From the NCBI RefSeq assembly GCF_025336485.1, contig NZ_JAODAB010000012.1:1-64000 (forward strand): 64,000 nt of DNA, given 5' to 3'. Position numbers and translations under genes: made by a program. The notes beneath the pieces are model-generated. The model saw only the letters and a list, made by a program, of their open reading frames with translations, was not told the origin of the DNA and searched no databases. The DNA comes from Pseudomonas citri. GTDB taxonomy: Bacteria > Pseudomonadota > Gammaproteobacteria > Pseudomonadales > Pseudomonadaceae. Positions 37,919 to 48,448 of this stretch are shown here, one piece after another (position 1 is the first letter of the stretch; every line of letters starts with the position of its first letter).

Positions 37919-39865
37919 ATGCGCCTGAAGCTGCTGACCAATCTCAACACCCTTCTTTTAGTGACTGTTTGCCTGGGCCTGGGTGCCACCTTGTGGTGGT
38001 CACAGGTGGCCCTGGAACGCCCTTACCTATTGATGGAACGCTACCTGGGCCTGTCGCGACAGTTCCAGGCCGAGGTGGCGCGCAACATCGAGGATTATCT
38101 GGCCAGCGGCGACGCCTTGCGCCTGAACGGCGCGACCCAGGCCCTCGAAACCTTGCAGAATGACCTGGACCAGTTCCCCCCGGAACTGGCCAAGACACTG
38201 CGCCCGAGCCTGTCGAACCTCGATGGCTTCAGCAAGACCGACTTGCTGGCGGCCGGCAAACTGGCCGGCGACCCGCAGGCCCTGTTGTTGCAAGCCGAGC
38301 GTGAACTGGGCGCCCAGCTCGATCAGCTGGCCCGGTACGCCAATGGCGCCCCGGCGTACCTGCCGCCATTGTTCGCCGCTTCGCAGCACTTGGGCAGGTT
38401 ATCGCTGGCCCGGGACAAATTGGTCAGCAGCGGTCGCAGCGAGCTGGCCGCCGACGTCGAACGGGAACTGGCCAGCATCCGCACGGAGGCCGAACGCCTG
38501 GACGGCCTGCCGCTGCTGGGTGTGACGACCAGCAACGCAACCGGCAGCGATGATTTCGCCGCGCTGATGGGCCTGCAATCCGAGGAGAAAACCGTCAGCG
38601 AAGATGCCGGCATCGCCCTCAAGCGCGAGCTCAACAGCTTGCTCGGGCGCTATCCCGCAGAGCTCGCCCGGACCCGCGAACTGATTCAGAAACGCACCGA
38701 GTTGAGCAACACGACCCACCTGAAAACCGCCGACGTGCAACAAGCGATCGATGCCATGGAACCTGCGGTCCGAGCCCAGCATGGGCGGATCCAGAGTGAG
38801 GTGCGCTTGATCCAGGGCCTGATGATCGGCCTGATCCTGCTGATCGCGCTGCTGATCGACACCCTGCAACGGCGCCTGGCCCGGACCTTGACCCAGCTGG
38901 CGCCGGCCTTGTCGACTTGGGCCGAAGGGGATTTCAGCCGGGACATCCAGGTCGGCGCCAGCAACCGCGAGCTGAAAGACATCGAGGCGTCACTCAATCG
39001 CCTGCGCGCTTATCTGGTGGACCTGGTAGGCACTATCCGGGTGAACGCCGAACAGGTCGCCGGCAGCAGCCGGGCCCTGGCGGAGTTAAGTGGCGAGCTG
39101 CACAGCGGCGCCGAAGACCAGGCCGACGACACCGCGCTGATCCGGGACTCCCTCAGCGAGCTGGAGGCGACCATCCAGCAGGTCGCCGGCGACGCCAGCC
39201 AGGCAGCCGACGCCAGTCGCAGCGCCGGGCAGGCGGTGGAGCAAGGGCAGAAAGTCATCGGCCTGAGCCTCACGGGTTTGCACGCCTTGGTGGGCGAAGT
39301 CCAGGGCAATGCGCAAATGATCGAGCAGTTGGCCGAGGAGTCCGCCACCATCGGCGGCGTGCTGACGGTGATTCGCTCGATTGCCGACCAGACCAACCTG
39401 CTGGCCCTCAACGCCGCCATCGAAGCCGCCCGCGCCGGGGAAATGGGTCGTGGCTTTGCCGTGGTGGCCGAGGAAGTCCGCTCCCTGGCCCAACGCACGG
39501 CCGGCGCCACCGCTGAAATCCAGGCTTTGATCGCCCGCCTGCAACTGGCCGCGCGCCAGTCCGTAGACGGCATGCGCGCCCAGGTCGAACACGCCGAGGC
39601 CACCGCCAGCCAGGCGCAAGCGGCCGACGGCGCGCTGGACGAGATCGTCGGCGCCATCCAGACCATCTCCGACACAGCCGTGCGCATAGCCGACGTCACC
39701 GCCCAACAAAGCGGCGCCGTCAGCGAAATCCGCGATCACAGCGAACGGATCCACCAACTGGGCGGGGATAACCTGCTGCGCATCGGCCAAGGGCGGGAAC
39801 AGGGCGACAACCTGCTGGTGCTGGGGGGACGGTTGCATACAGCGGTGCAGGCGTTTCGGGTGTGA
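37919..39865 (+). CDS. Methyl-accepting chemotaxis protein (CtpL-like)
   Basis: The product has 648 residues. TM1 is at about 7-28 ([19 protein letters not shown]). A large helical periplasmic sensor runs to about residue 295, then TM2 ([14 protein letters not shown]), a HAMP domain, and the signalling hairpin with the conserved tip [20 protein letters not shown] followed by [20 protein letters not shown]. It lies where CtpL, a phosphate chemotaxis transducer, lies in P. aeruginosa by my memory, so the ligand may be phosphate. It lies 51 bases after gcbA. Confidence 0.87.
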   Translation: MRLKLLTNLNTLLLVTVCLGLGATLWWSQVALERPYLLMERYLGLSRQFQAEVARNIEDYLASGDALRLNGATQALETLQNDLDQFPPELAKTLRPSLSNLDGFSKTDLLAAGKLAGDPQALLLQAERELGAQLDQLARYANGAPAYLPPLFAASQHLGRLSLARDKLVSSGRSELAADVERELASIRTEAERLDGLPLLGVTTSNATGSDDFAALMGLQSEEKTVSEDAGIALKRELNSLLGRYPAELARTRELIQKRTELSNTTHLKTADVQQAIDAMEPAVRAQHGRIQSEVRLIQGLMIGLILLIALLIDTLQRRLARTLTQLAPALSTWAEGDFSRDIQVGASNRELKDIEASLNRLRAYLVDLVGTIRVNAEQVAGSSRALAELSGELHSGAEDQADDTALIRDSLSELEATIQQVAGDASQAADASRSAGQAVEQGQKVIGLSLTGLHALVGEVQGNAQMIEQLAEESATIGGVLTVIRSIADQTNLLALNAAIEAARAGEMGRGFAVVAEEVRSLAQRTAGATAEIQALIARLQLAARQSVDGMRAQVEHAEATASQAQAADGALDEIVGAIQTISDTAVRIADVTAQQSGAVSEIRDHSERIHQLGGDNLLRIGQGREQGDNLLVLGGRLHTAVQAFRV

Positions 39866-39980
39866 TTTCAGCCACGGCCATCCCTATGGGAAATTCCGCG
39901 TGGAGCAGGAACGAAATTTTTCAGTGACCCTCTTCGTGCTAGGCTTCCGCCCCCTCAAGCAATTGCAAAAGGAACATGCA

Positions 39981-40364
39981 ATGAGGGTACCTGCATCGCC
40001 CCCCGGCGTCTCTGTCGAAGAAAATATGGCAGTGGCGTTCCATAAGAAGAATGTCTTAAAAGCCGGGTCGGCTTTTATCTACTCGTGGTTTTACACGCAG
40101 GTCAGAAATCGTGGGCCTTGGGACTACAAGAAACTATCCGCCGAATATGAAGCCTTTGGAAACTTCAACTACGGCGCCACCGGAACCGCGGCAGGCTTCA
40201 GCGAGGACATCCTTTTACGGGCAGCTGGCCTGGCTCAAAGTCGAGCCGGAACAACAACAGCAGAATTCGGTACATGGTGGGGGCAAGCCCCTTTCGGCGA
40301 CGATCCGGCAGATCAACGATGGATCAAGGAGGGGGTAAGATATGCCAAATTCAGGAATTACTAA
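39981..40364 (+). CDS. Polymorphic toxin type 44 domain protein
   Basis: This 127-residue standalone protein consists nearly wholly of a toxin-44 (Ntox44-type) domain: FYTQVRNRGPWDYK, EAFGNFNYGATGTAAGFSED, LLRAAG and FGDDPADQRWIKEGVRYA. There is no secretion signal, Rhs or PAAR module. The N-terminus PGVSVEENMAVA resembles the junction found where such domains are fused to carriers. The start at 39981 has AAGGA 7 bases upstream. It overlaps the next gene by 23 bases, the usual toxin-immunity layout. The biochemical activity of this domain is not certain to me. Its composition is less GC-rich than its neighbours, suggesting transfer. Confidence 0.8.
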   Translation: MRVPASPPGVSVEENMAVAFHKKNVLKAGSAFIYSWFYTQVRNRGPWDYKKLSAEYEAFGNFNYGATGTAAGFSEDILLRAAGLAQSRAGTTTAEFGTWWGQAPFGDDPADQRWIKEGVRYAKFRNY

Positions 40365-40794
40365 AAATCCCATCTATCTTGTTGCCATTGGCGGATTGCT
40401 CGCCCTCGCGCTGACATACATCGGTTGGCTGTGTTTTTCCCCTCAGAACACACCCCACTTGACCGAAATCGTATTACGAAAACCTTTGTCTCACGATGCG
40501 TTTATCTATGGCGTAAAAGATGAGCGCGGGGGGGCGACGGTCCCTTTCAGTTATCGATACTACGTCTATCGAACCCTGACAGCCGACAGCGACATCCTTT
40601 CCGAATTGAAAACCGCGACGCCGTTTCTGATCACCCGGGATGATTCAATAATCGTTGATATCCAGGAACGGACGATTACGGTATCGGTTAATAAGGAAGT
40701 CTATGCCTACCACAGCAATACGCTCTATCGACATGCCGATGGTGCCGACTACACACCCGTGAGTATTTATTTGCGTTCAAGTCCAACAGATTGA
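40342..40794 (+). CDS. Candidate immunity protein, membrane-anchored
   Basis: The product is 150 residues. One N-terminal transmembrane helix (YLVAIGGLLALALTYIGWLC, about 12-31) is followed by a probable periplasmic domain rich in beta strands (FSYRYYVYRTL, ITVSVNKEVYAYHS). No known family is recognised. It begins inside the toxin-44 gene with a GGAGGGGG site and shares its lower GC, so I read it as the cognate immunity protein. The topology would place protection in the periplasm or at the membrane. Confidence 0.65.
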   Translation: MPNSGITKNPIYLVAIGGLLALALTYIGWLCFSPQNTPHLTEIVLRKPLSHDAFIYGVKDERGGATVPFSYRYYVYRTLTADSDILSELKTATPFLITRDDSIIVDIQERTITVSVNKEVYAYHSNTLYRHADGADYTPVSIYLRSSPTD

Positions 40795-40968
40795 ATGGAA
40801 GGGCAAGCTTACTCGCGATGCAGATGACCGGATTCGAGGGCATGGTCACAAATTTCGCGTAAACATCGGTCATCGTGCTGGCTATTGCCGAGAACTGGAC
40901 AGTCATCAAAGCTTTGCGGCATAGTCGCCGGGTTCTGATACTTGCTCACAGATAACAAGGAACAGCCG

Positions 40969-41421
40969 ATGGCGACCCTTCTGGTCCTGCACGGACCCAA
41001 CCTGAACCTGCTTGGCACCCGTGAGCCGGGCGTCTACGGGGCCGTCACACTGGCCCAGATCAACCAGGACCTGGAGCAACGGGCCCGCGCCGCCGGCCAT
41101 CATCTGCTCTATCTGCAAAGCAACGCCGAGTATGAATTGATCGACCGCATCCATGCCGCGCGCGACGAGGGCGTGGATTTCATTCTGATCAATCCAGCAG
41201 CTTTTACACACACAAGTGTCGCATTACGTGACGCGTTGCTGGCGGTGAGCATCCCATTCATCGAAGTGCACCTGTCCAACGTGCATAAACGCGAACCTTT
41301 CCGCCATCACTCTTATTTCTCCGATGTAGCGGTAGGAGTGATCTGCGGCCTTGGCGCCAGCGGCTACCGACTGGCCCTGGAGGCCGCCCTAGAGCAGCTT
41401 GAAACACAGGCAACGGCTTGA
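40969..41421 (+). CDS. aroQ: Type II 3-dehydroquinate dehydratase
   Basis: This 150-residue enzyme of the shikimate pathway converts 3-dehydroquinate to 3-dehydroshikimate. The family landmarks are clear: [20 protein letters not shown] with the catalytic Tyr and Arg, [19 protein letters not shown], and [17 protein letters not shown] with the active His. The ATG at 40969 has AAGGA 7 bases upstream. It is followed 48 bases later by accB, the arrangement common in pseudomonads. Confidence 0.96.
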   Translation: MATLLVLHGPNLNLLGTREPGVYGAVTLAQINQDLEQRARAAGHHLLYLQSNAEYELIDRIHAARDEGVDFILINPAAFTHTSVALRDALLAVSIPFIEVHLSNVHKREPFRHHSYFSDVAVGVICGLGASGYRLALEAALEQLETQATA

Positions 41422-41469
41422 ACAACAAGCGTTAAACGCCCCTGACCGACCCTTGGGAGTTGATGATTC

Positions 41470-41934
41470 ATGGATATCCGTAAAGTTAAGAAACTGATCG
41501 AATTGCTGGAAGAGTCCGGCATCGACGAGCTGGAAATCAAGGAAGGCGAAGAGTCCGTACGCATCAGCCGCCACAGCAAGACTCCAGCCCAGCCGTTCTA
41601 CGCGCCAGCACCGGTACACGTTCCGGCCGCCGCACCTGCACCGGCTGCACCGGCCGCCGCCGCAGCCGCTCCAGCAGCGCCTGCCGCTCCAGCGCTCAAC
41701 GGCACCGTTGCCCGCTCGCCGATGGTAGGTACCTTCTATCGCAAGTCTTCCCCAACCTCGCCAGCCTTCGTTGAAGTCGGCCAGACCGTGAAGAAAGGCG
41801 ACACCCTGTGCATCGTCGAAGCCATGAAGATGATGAACCACATCGAAGCTGAAACCAGCGGTGTGATCGAATCCATCCTCGTCGAAGACGGCCAGCCGGT
41901 TGAGTACGACCAACCGCTGTTCACCATCGTTTGA
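41470..41934 (+). CDS. accB: Biotin carboxyl carrier protein of acetyl-CoA carboxylase
   Basis: The product is 154 residues. An N-terminal region ([20 protein letters not shown]) is joined by an Ala/Pro-rich linker (about 46-76) to the biotinyl domain. The biotinylated Lys120 lies in EAMKMM. It carries CO2 between the biotin carboxylase and carboxyltransferase parts in the first step of fatty acid synthesis. It lies directly before accC in one operon. Confidence 0.96.
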   Translation: MDIRKVKKLIELLEESGIDELEIKEGEESVRISRHSKTPAQPFYAPAPVHVPAAAPAPAAPAAAAAAPAAPAAPALNGTVARSPMVGTFYRKSSPTSPAFVEVGQTVKKGDTLCIVEAMKMMNHIEAETSGVIESILVEDGQPVEYDQPLFTIV

Positions 41935-41951
41935 ACCGCGGAGAGCCTTTG

Positions 41952-43307
41952 ATGACTGCGAAGTTGGAAAAAGTTCTGATCGCTAACCGCGGTGAGATCG
42001 CCCTGCGGATTCTGCGTGCCTGCAAAGAGATGGGCATCAAGACCGTCGCCGTTTACTCCAAGGCCGACAAAGAACTGATGCACCTGGGCCTGGCGGACGA
42101 ATCCGTCTGCATCGGTCCGGCGTCGGCTGCGCACTCCTACCTGCACATCCCGGCGATCATCGCCGCTGCCGAAGTGACCGGCGCCACCGCCATTCACCCT
42201 GGCTACGGTTTCCTGGCGGAAAACGCCGACTTCGCCGAGCAGGTGGAAAACTCCGGTTTTGCCTTCATTGGCCCGAAAGCCGAAACCATCCGCCTGATGG
42301 GCGACAAGGTATCGGCCAAGCACGCCATGATCGCTGCCGGCGTGCCGACCGTTCCGGGTTCCGACGGTCCGCTGCCTGAAGACGAAGAAACCGCCTTGCG
42401 CATCGGTCGCGAAGTCGGTTATCCGGTGATCATCAAGGCCGCTGGCGGCGGCGGTGGTCGCGGCATGCGCGTGGTGCACAAGGAAGAAGACCTGATCGCC
42501 TCGGCGAAACTGACCCGCTCCGAAGCTGGCGCGGCGTTCGGCAACCCGATGGTCTACCTGGAAAAATTCCTGACCAACCCGCGTCACGTCGAAGTCCAGG
42601 TACTGTCCGACGGCCAAGGCAACGCCATCCACCTGGGCGACCGCGATTGCTCGCTGCAACGTCGTCACCAGAAGGTCCTCGAAGAAGCGCCGGCACCGGG
42701 CATCGACGAGAAGGCCCGCCAGGAAGTCCTGGCACGCTGCGTCAAGGCTTGCATCGACATCGGCTATCGCGGCGCCGGTACCTTCGAGTTCCTGTACGAG
42801 AACGGTCGTTTCTACTTCATCGAAATGAACACCCGTGTTCAGGTGGAGCACCCGGTCTCGGAAATGGTCACCGGTATCGACATCGTCAAGGAGATGCTCA
42901 GCATCGCCGCCGGCAACAAGCTGTCGTTCACCCAGGATGACGTGGTCATCCGCGGTCACGCACTGGAATGCCGGATCAACGCCGAAGACCCGAAAACCTT
43001 CATGCCAAGCCCAGGCACGGTCAAGCATTTCCATGCTCCGGGCGGCAATGGCGTGCGTGTCGATTCGCACCTGTACAGCGGTTATGCCGTTCCACCGAAC
43101 TACGATTCGTTGATCGGCAAGCTGATCACCTACGGGGCAACCCGTGACGAAGCCATGGCGCGCATGCGCAATGCGCTGGACGAGATCGTGGTGGACGGGA
43201 TCAAGACCAACATCCCGCTGCACCGCGACCTGACCCGCGACGCAGGCTTCTGCGAAGGTGGCGTCAACATCCATTACCTGGAGCACAAGCTGGGCAGCCA
43301 GCATTGA
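41952..43307 (+). CDS. accC: Biotin carboxylase subunit of acetyl-CoA carboxylase
   Basis: This 451-residue ATP-grasp enzyme has [20 protein letters not shown] at the start, the Gly-rich loop [41 protein letters not shown] and the VDSHLYSGY end. All active-site segments are present. It carboxylates the biotin on AccB using bicarbonate and ATP. The start at 41952 is 17 bases after accB. A strong terminator follows, and then a convergent toxin gene that separates accC from prmA. Confidence 0.96.
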   Translation: MTAKLEKVLIANRGEIALRILRACKEMGIKTVAVYSKADKELMHLGLADESVCIGPASAAHSYLHIPAIIAAAEVTGATAIHPGYGFLAENADFAEQVENSGFAFIGPKAETIRLMGDKVSAKHAMIAAGVPTVPGSDGPLPEDEETALRIGREVGYPVIIKAAGGGGGRGMRVVHKEEDLIASAKLTRSEAGAAFGNPMVYLEKFLTNPRHVEVQVLSDGQGNAIHLGDRDCSLQRRHQKVLEEAPAPGIDEKARQEVLARCVKACIDIGYRGAGTFEFLYENGRFYFIEMNTRVQVEHPVSEMVTGIDIVKEMLSIAAGNKLSFTQDDVVIRGHALECRINAEDPKTFMPSPGTVKHFHAPGGNGVRVDSHLYSGYAVPPNYDSLIGKLITYGATRDEAMARMRNALDEIVVDGIKTNIPLHRDLTRDAGFCEGGVNIHYLEHKLGSQH

Positions 43308-43322
43308 TGTTTCGCGTGATGT

Positions 43323-43359
43323 AAAAAAGACCCCGGTCCATTGGCCGGGGTCTTTTTTT
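43323..43359. terminator. Terminator after accC
   Basis: AAAAAAGACCCCGG-TCCATTGG-CCGGGGTCTTTTTTT is a textbook intrinsic terminator with an A-run and T-run, so it acts in both directions, ending accBC and the convergent toxin gene. Confidence 0.95.
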
Positions 43360-43382
43360 GTCTGCGCTCGACAAACAACCGA

Positions 43383-46300
43383 TCAGCTCAGCGCCACCGT
43401 GGAAAATGCCTGGGCCTCGATCTGCGATGCCGTCGCAGGCCTGCCCTGCAATGTACTGACGGCACCGCTGGCATTGGCGACCAAAGGGTCGCTGCGCAAG
43501 CGTGTCATGAACCCGCGTGCACGTACCGACACCGGGTCACCGCTCTTTTTCGCTCGCGCCAGCACCGGTATGTAGTAGCGCTCGACCTGACTGCGGGACG
43601 TCTTGAACACCGACGTGACCCCACTGCTCAAATCCAGTGACACCCCGTACGTATTGCCGAAGCAGGAAGAGTACGACCAGTGATCCCAGGTCGGTTGCAG
43701 GCCCTGGCGCCTCATCGCCGAGCGGACCCGTCCACCAATGTCGGCGCCCGTCAGCCAGTCCCCACCCACCAAGGTGGCGCGAATATCCCGGGGCGTTCCG
43801 CCCAGCCGCTGCGTCACGTCCCGGAGGCTGCGCTCGATCAGCGTGCGGATATTGTGATCGAAATGAATGACAGCCCCCACCCGGGTGGTCGGGTTGTACA
43901 ACGACGCGATCACGCACGTCTGCGCATTCAGGGAGAACAGATAGTTGTCCGCTGCCGCCTCGCTGAACCTCGCCACCACCGCCTCGCCCTGCAACGCCCC
44001 CCTCGATACGTCCGGAAAGACATGCCCAGCAAATGCCTCCCGCAGATCACTCACCCGCCCGAGGACATGCGCGTACTCATTGCCGCCTCTCAAGCCGACC
44101 TGGCTGTGCGTCCATTTGCCGTTGCCCATCCTGCGAATGGGCATGTTGTACAACGCACCCGGGCGACTGGCATCCACCAGGCACAAGCCACCGAAATAGG
44201 GGTCTTCCTTCACTTGGAAATACTTGCCCCCACTGCGTATGAAATAGGTATTGAGCGGCTGCGATGCACTGGACGGGCTGCGGTAGGTACCTTGGAAAAT
44301 ACCCTCCTGCGTCACCCGCTCCAGGTTCTCGGGAGTTTTGCTCACTGCCTGCCTGGGCTTCAAGCGTATGGGCGCAATGATCGGCCCGGCCTCCTTGGCA
44401 AGCACCGGCGTCGCATTTCTCAAGCGCTGCGCGGACAGTGACAGGGGCCTGACGACAAGCTTCAGGCTCCTGGCCGCCCGCCCCAGCAACGTAGCGCTGC
44501 TTCCCGCCCCCAGCGCAGCGAACAGTACGCCCCAGGAAGCCATCACCCACTGGCTCAGCGCACGATCCGTATCGCCCTGCCAATGCGCTTCGGCGGCCTG
44601 CCTGGCGCTCGCGGCAATCAAGGCGACATCCAGCAGCAAGGCGAAGGGCGGATAAACCAGGCACACCGGCGCCGACGCAAACAGCAGCCCCTTGATGACC
44701 TGCTGCCTGATCACTTCGGCGCGACTGTGGGTGACATCTTCCACATCGCTGATCGCGCGTTCGATGCAAGCATCGAACTCTGCCTGGATGTCGTTCACTC
44801 GGTTGAGTTCGCGCAATGCATCCACGCCCACGCTCGTCGCCGCCAGCCCCACCAACGAGCGCCGGACAGCCGTACGGGCGCTGAGGGCGACCCGTTCCAG
44901 CACGTAGTCCTGCAGGCGCGCCGCGACTTTCCCGACAAAGTCCTGGTACCTGCGAAACGTGATACCGTCCGGCGCGTCCGGCGTGTACAGCCAATACGAG
45001 CCCTTCGGATCGAAGTAGCTGAAGACATAGGCGCCCATCACGACATGCCCTCCAACGGAAAACCTGATCACCCCCTCACGCTGCACGACAGCCCCCGGAT
45101 ACACCGGGCCGGACGGTGCCACCGGCCCACTCAGCAAGGTGACTTGGCGGGTGAGCCACCAGAACTCGTTCGCACTCAACCGGGACTGGCCCGTTGCGAC
45201 ACGCAGGTCGCGGTCCATCCGGGTCAGCAGCAGGTTGCGGTAGGCGCTACGGCGGATGCTGTATTCAGGGGTGCTTGCGTCGAGGAACCGGGCTCGGATC
45301 CGCCGCGCGTATTGCTCACCCACGTAGGCCCTGCGCAGATAGCTTGCCAGCTCCGCACTGCGAACCTGCCTCAGGTCCTGTCCTACCGCTGAGCGCACCC
45401 CTTTTCGCGGGTTGTCGATACCCGAGTTGTCGTCGTACCCATAGATGGCAAGCTCCAGCAGGCTGGCGACTTTCGTCTTGCCATCGGCCAACCCCGGGTT
45501 GTAGTCGATGAGCACCGTGGCGGGATCGACCGGTTCCTGCACACCCTTGCTGCGCATGTAAGGGGCGATGGCCTGGCTGACGATACGTTTGGCGAAGTCC
45601 ACGAAGACTTCATAGCCCTCGACCTGTTGGTTGAACACCTGCTGGTGAACCAGCAACTCCTGGCCCAGGCTGCTGAGGTTTCGCCGCGAATCCGGTGTCA
45701 TGGCGGCGTACCAGCGAGGCGACTCGTCCAGCTCCACCTGAGCCAGATGATTGTCCAGGCCCATTGCAACGACGTCTTCAAGGCAGGCCTTCAAACCGTT
45801 CACCGCGCCCCGAGGATCCTGGCTCGAGTCCCAGGTCGTCGGCTTATCCGCCACGCTGGCGAAATACTCCCGAGCCGCACTGCGTTCGATGGGGGCGATC
45901 CGCTGTAGTAGATATTCTCGACCGGCTTCGCTACGGGTCCATGTCCCGATCTCCACGCTCACCGCCCACGGCGAGGGCAGCTCGATCCACTCCTGGCCGT
46001 CCGGCTTGTCGGGGGCGTACAGCAACAGATCACCTTCCAGGTCCTGACGATGGAACAACAGTAAATCGGTGCAGCGCAGAGCATTGGGAAGCACCACACC
46101 GCTGACCCGCAACACACCGGCCTGCGCCGAGACCTCGTCATTGCACAGGGTTTTGACAACGTCGTGATTGGCTTCCTTCAGATGACCTGCACAACGGGCA
46201 ATGAACGCGCTTTGCTGCAGTCGCGCAGAGAGCCAATCGAACATGGCGTCCCTCAGGTCTCTTCGACCATACCGGTCGAGCAGTGCCTGCAAGTAGCCGG

Positions 46301-47348
46301 CCGGCGCGTCGACGTCCGCCAACATCTGGCTCATGAATGCCGGTGAAAGCGCCTGGTTGCGCAGCATTGCACCGTTTTCCACCAGCAACACCGAGACGGC
46401 ATCCGGCCTGAGCGGACCGGCCGCCAGCCACTCGCTCAGGCTGTGGGTATACAGCGGTTGACCCATTACGCTTCGCCACTGCAACTGCACGCGGATGCTG
46501 TCGGGCTCGACCTCCATGTCCTGTTCGTGCCTGACATAGTCCTTGGCCAATTGCCGGGCAAATGCCCGCAACGACCCCAATCCATCGAGCAGCTTGTCCA
46601 CCAGCGCCTGCGCCTGGGCAGTCTGCTCCTGAAAACTTTTCAAGCGCCTACGGTCGGTATCGCTCAGCCCACGCAGCCAGTCAGGCAATTGCAAGCGGGT
46701 GATCGCTTGTAGACTCTGGCGCTCCGACGCGCTCGCCAATCTCGCCATTTCACTCATTCGACACCAGCCATCCTGGAGCGCCTCAAGCTTGTCCCGCAGC
46801 TCATCGACCTCCAGGCCGGCCAATTGGTCCGGCCGCAAAATCAGGATGACATCCGCCAGGTGATCGTCGAGCCTTTGCCTGACCAGCTCCATCAGGGAGG
46901 CATCCTCCCCCGTCATTCGCCAGTGCCGCTGCAGCGCGTCCCTGTAGCGGTCGACAGAGCCCGAAGCGACGCCCTCCACCACCTGGGCAATGACCTCCTG
47001 GCGCTCGACCGGCATCCCCCGATCGACACCACCAGGCCAACGATAGGGCGCGTCGTGCGCTTCATCGGGCATGACCGGCTGCTGGTCGATCAGACGTTGC
47101 AACACCGTATCGAGCAGGCTGTCGATGAAATGCGGATCGATATTGCCCTGGTAATAGCGGGTGCGAAGCTCCACCAGCAGATATTCTTCCAACACCTCCA
47201 GCACGCTCATCTGGGTTTGCAGCCGCGAGTCGATGGCCGCCTGCCAACGCGTCAGTCTTTCCAGGATGGCATGCGCCGTTACCGCTTGCGGGGAAGCCGT
47301 CGCTCCCACGCCGCCTACGTTTGCTTGCCGCTCGGCCGTGTTATCCAT
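43383..47348 (-). CDS. Large toxin with C-terminal CheD-like deamidase domain
   Basis: The product is 1321 residues. It resembles the Mcf/dermonecrotic-toxin-like (DUF6543-type) proteins of Pseudomonas. Residues 1-420 are mainly helical. Two related modules lie near 430-490 and 775-830 ([26 protein letters not shown]). Hydrophobic segments near 880-915 and 930-955 could insert in membranes. A linker near 1020-1085 ([21 protein letters not shown]) is typical before toxin domains. The C-terminus (about 1130-1265) aligns with CheD: Cys1145 and His1162 in [20 protein letters not shown], Ser1139 six before the Cys where CheD has Thr, then [23 protein letters not shown] infer glutamine deamidase activity. 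GGAGG precedes the ATG. No immunity gene adjoins it. Confidence 0.8.
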   Translation of the reverse strand: MDNTAERQANVGGVGATASPQAVTAHAILERLTRWQAAIDSRLQTQMSVLEVLEEYLLVELRTRYYQGNIDPHFIDSLLDTVLQRLIDQQPVMPDEAHDAPYRWPGGVDRGMPVERQEVIAQVVEGVASGSVDRYRDALQRHWRMTGEDASLMELVRQRLDDHLADVILILRPDQLAGLEVDELRDKLEALQDGWCRMSEMARLASASERQSLQAITRLQLPDWLRGLSDTDRRRLKSFQEQTAQAQALVDKLLDGLGSLRAFARQLAKDYVRHEQDMEVEPDSIRVQLQWRSVMGQPLYTHSLSEWLAAGPLRPDAVSVLLVENGAMLRNQALSPAFMSQMLADVDAPAGYLQALLDRYGRRDLRDAMFDWLSARLQQSAFIARCAGHLKEANHDVVKTLCNDEVSAQAGVLRVSGVVLPNALRCTDLLLFHRQDLEGDLLLYAPDKPDGQEWIELPSPWAVSVEIGTWTRSEAGREYLLQRIAPIERSAAREYFASVADKPTTWDSSQDPRGAVNGLKACLEDVVAMGLDNHLAQVELDESPRWYAAMTPDSRRNLSSLGQELLVHQQVFNQQVEGYEVFVDFAKRIVSQAIAPYMRSKGVQEPVDPATVLIDYNPGLADGKTKVASLLELAIYGYDDNSGIDNPRKGVRSAVGQDLRQVRSAELASYLRRAYVGEQYARRIRARFLDASTPEYSIRRSAYRNLLLTRMDRDLRVATGQSRLSANEFWWLTRQVTLLSGPVAPSGPVYPGAVVQREGVIRFSVGGHVVMGAYVFSYFDPKGSYWLYTPDAPDGITFRRYQDFVGKVAARLQDYVLERVALSARTAVRRSLVGLAATSVGVDALRELNRVNDIQAEFDACIERAISDVEDVTHSRAEVIRQQVIKGLLFASAPVCLVYPPFALLLDVALIAASARQAAEAHWQGDTDRALSQWVMASWGVLFAALGAGSSATLLGRAARSLKLVVRPLSLSAQRLRNATPVLAKEAGPIIAPIRLKPRQAVSKTPENLERVTQEGIFQGTYRSPSSASQPLNTYFIRSGGKYFQVKEDPYFGGLCLVDASRPGALYNMPIRRMGNGKWTHSQVGLRGGNEYAHVLGRVSDLREAFAGHVFPDVSRGALQGEAVVARFSEAAADNYLFSLNAQTCVIASLYNPTTRVGAVIHFDHNIRTLIERSLRDVTQRLGGTPRDIRATLVGGDWLTGADIGGRVRSAMRRQGLQPTWDHWSYSSCFGNTYGVSLDLSSGVTSVFKTSRSQVERYYIPVLARAKKSGDPVSVRARGFMTRLRSDPLVANASGAVSTLQGRPATASQIEAQAFSTVALS

Positions 47349-47539
47349 CACATTCCTCCCTGTTGTGTGGACCGGCACCTTATCCGCCCTGCGATACGCC
47401 CATGGCATACATATATATATCGAAACACCCACCCGGACGACGCAGACGCGCTTATCCACTTTGCCGGCGACCTGGCGTACACTGCGCGCCTTTGCAGCCC
47501 TGCGCTGCCCCCTGTCGATATTTTTCAAAGGTGCCCGCC
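47349..47539. promoter_or_regulatory. Divergent promoter gap between toxin and prmA
   Basis: The 191-base gap contains an alternating run ATATATATATCG near 47410-47421, the most AT-rich point here, followed by a -10-like TACACT near prmA (about 47477). No operator is recognised. Confidence 0.4.
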
Positions 47540-48418
47540 ATGCCTTGGCTGCAAGTACGCCTGGCTATCAGCCCGGAACAAGCTGAAACCTACGAAGACG
47601 CGTTTCTTGAAGTCGGCGCCGTATCGGTCACCTTCATGGATGCCGAAGACCAGCCGATCTTCGAACCGGAACTCAACACCACGCCACTGTGGTCCCACAC
47701 CCACCTGCTGGCTCTGTTCGAAGGCGGCACCGAAGCGGCCAGTGTGCTCGCCCATCTCGAACTGCTGACCGGCAGCCCGCTGCCCGAGCATCACAGCGAA
47801 GTGATCGAGGATCAGGACTGGGAGCGCAGCTGGATGGACAACTTCCAGCCGATGCGTTTCGGCCAGCGCCTGTGGATCGTACCGAGCTGGCATGCCGCGC
47901 CGGAGCCGGGCGCCGTCAACCTGCTGCTGGACCCGGGCCTGGCGTTCGGCACCGGCACCCACCCGACCACCGCGCTGTGCCTGGAATGGCTCGACGGCCA
48001 GGACCTGAAGGACTGCAACGTGCTCGACTTCGGCTGCGGCTCGGGGATCCTGGCCATTGCCGCCCTGCTGCTGGGCGCGCGGGAAGCGGTCGGCACCGAC
48101 ATCGATGTCCAGGCCCTGGAAGCCTCCCGCGACAACGCCGGGCGTAACAATATCGACCCAGCCTTGTTCCCGTTGTACCTGCCACAGGACTTGCCGCCGG
48201 TACCGGCCGATGTGCTGGTCGCCAATATCCTGGCCGGACCGCTGGTCTCCCTGGCGCCGCAACTGTCAAGCCTGGTCAAGCCGGGTGGACGCCTGGCGCT
48301 GTCGGGCATCCTCGCCGAACAGGGCGAGGAAGTCGCCGCCGCTTATGCCGCCGACTTTGACCTGGACCCGATCGCCAATCGCGATGGCTGGGTGCGCATC
48401 ACCGGGCGTCGGCGCTAG
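47540..48418 (+). CDS. prmA: Ribosomal protein L11 methyltransferase
   Basis: This 292-residue SAM-dependent enzyme trimethylates ribosomal protein L11. The N-terminal L11-recognition domain ([20 protein letters not shown]) precedes the catalytic domain with [20 protein letters not shown], motif [21 protein letters not shown] and VANILAGPL. The ATG at 47540 follows a purine-rich AAAGGTG site; longer upstream reading frames would run through the divergent promoter region. It precedes the DUF3426 gene by 30 bases. Confidence 0.95.
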   Translation: MPWLQVRLAISPEQAETYEDAFLEVGAVSVTFMDAEDQPIFEPELNTTPLWSHTHLLALFEGGTEAASVLAHLELLTGSPLPEHHSEVIEDQDWERSWMDNFQPMRFGQRLWIVPSWHAAPEPGAVNLLLDPGLAFGTGTHPTTALCLEWLDGQDLKDCNVLDFGCGSGILAIAALLLGAREAVGTDIDVQALEASRDNAGRNNIDPALFPLYLPQDLPPVPADVLVANILAGPLVSLAPQLSSLVKPGGRLALSGILAEQGEEVAAAYAADFDLDPIANRDGWVRITGRRR

Positions 48419-48448
48419 AATGGCCGCCTGTATCAACCGGATTGCCGC

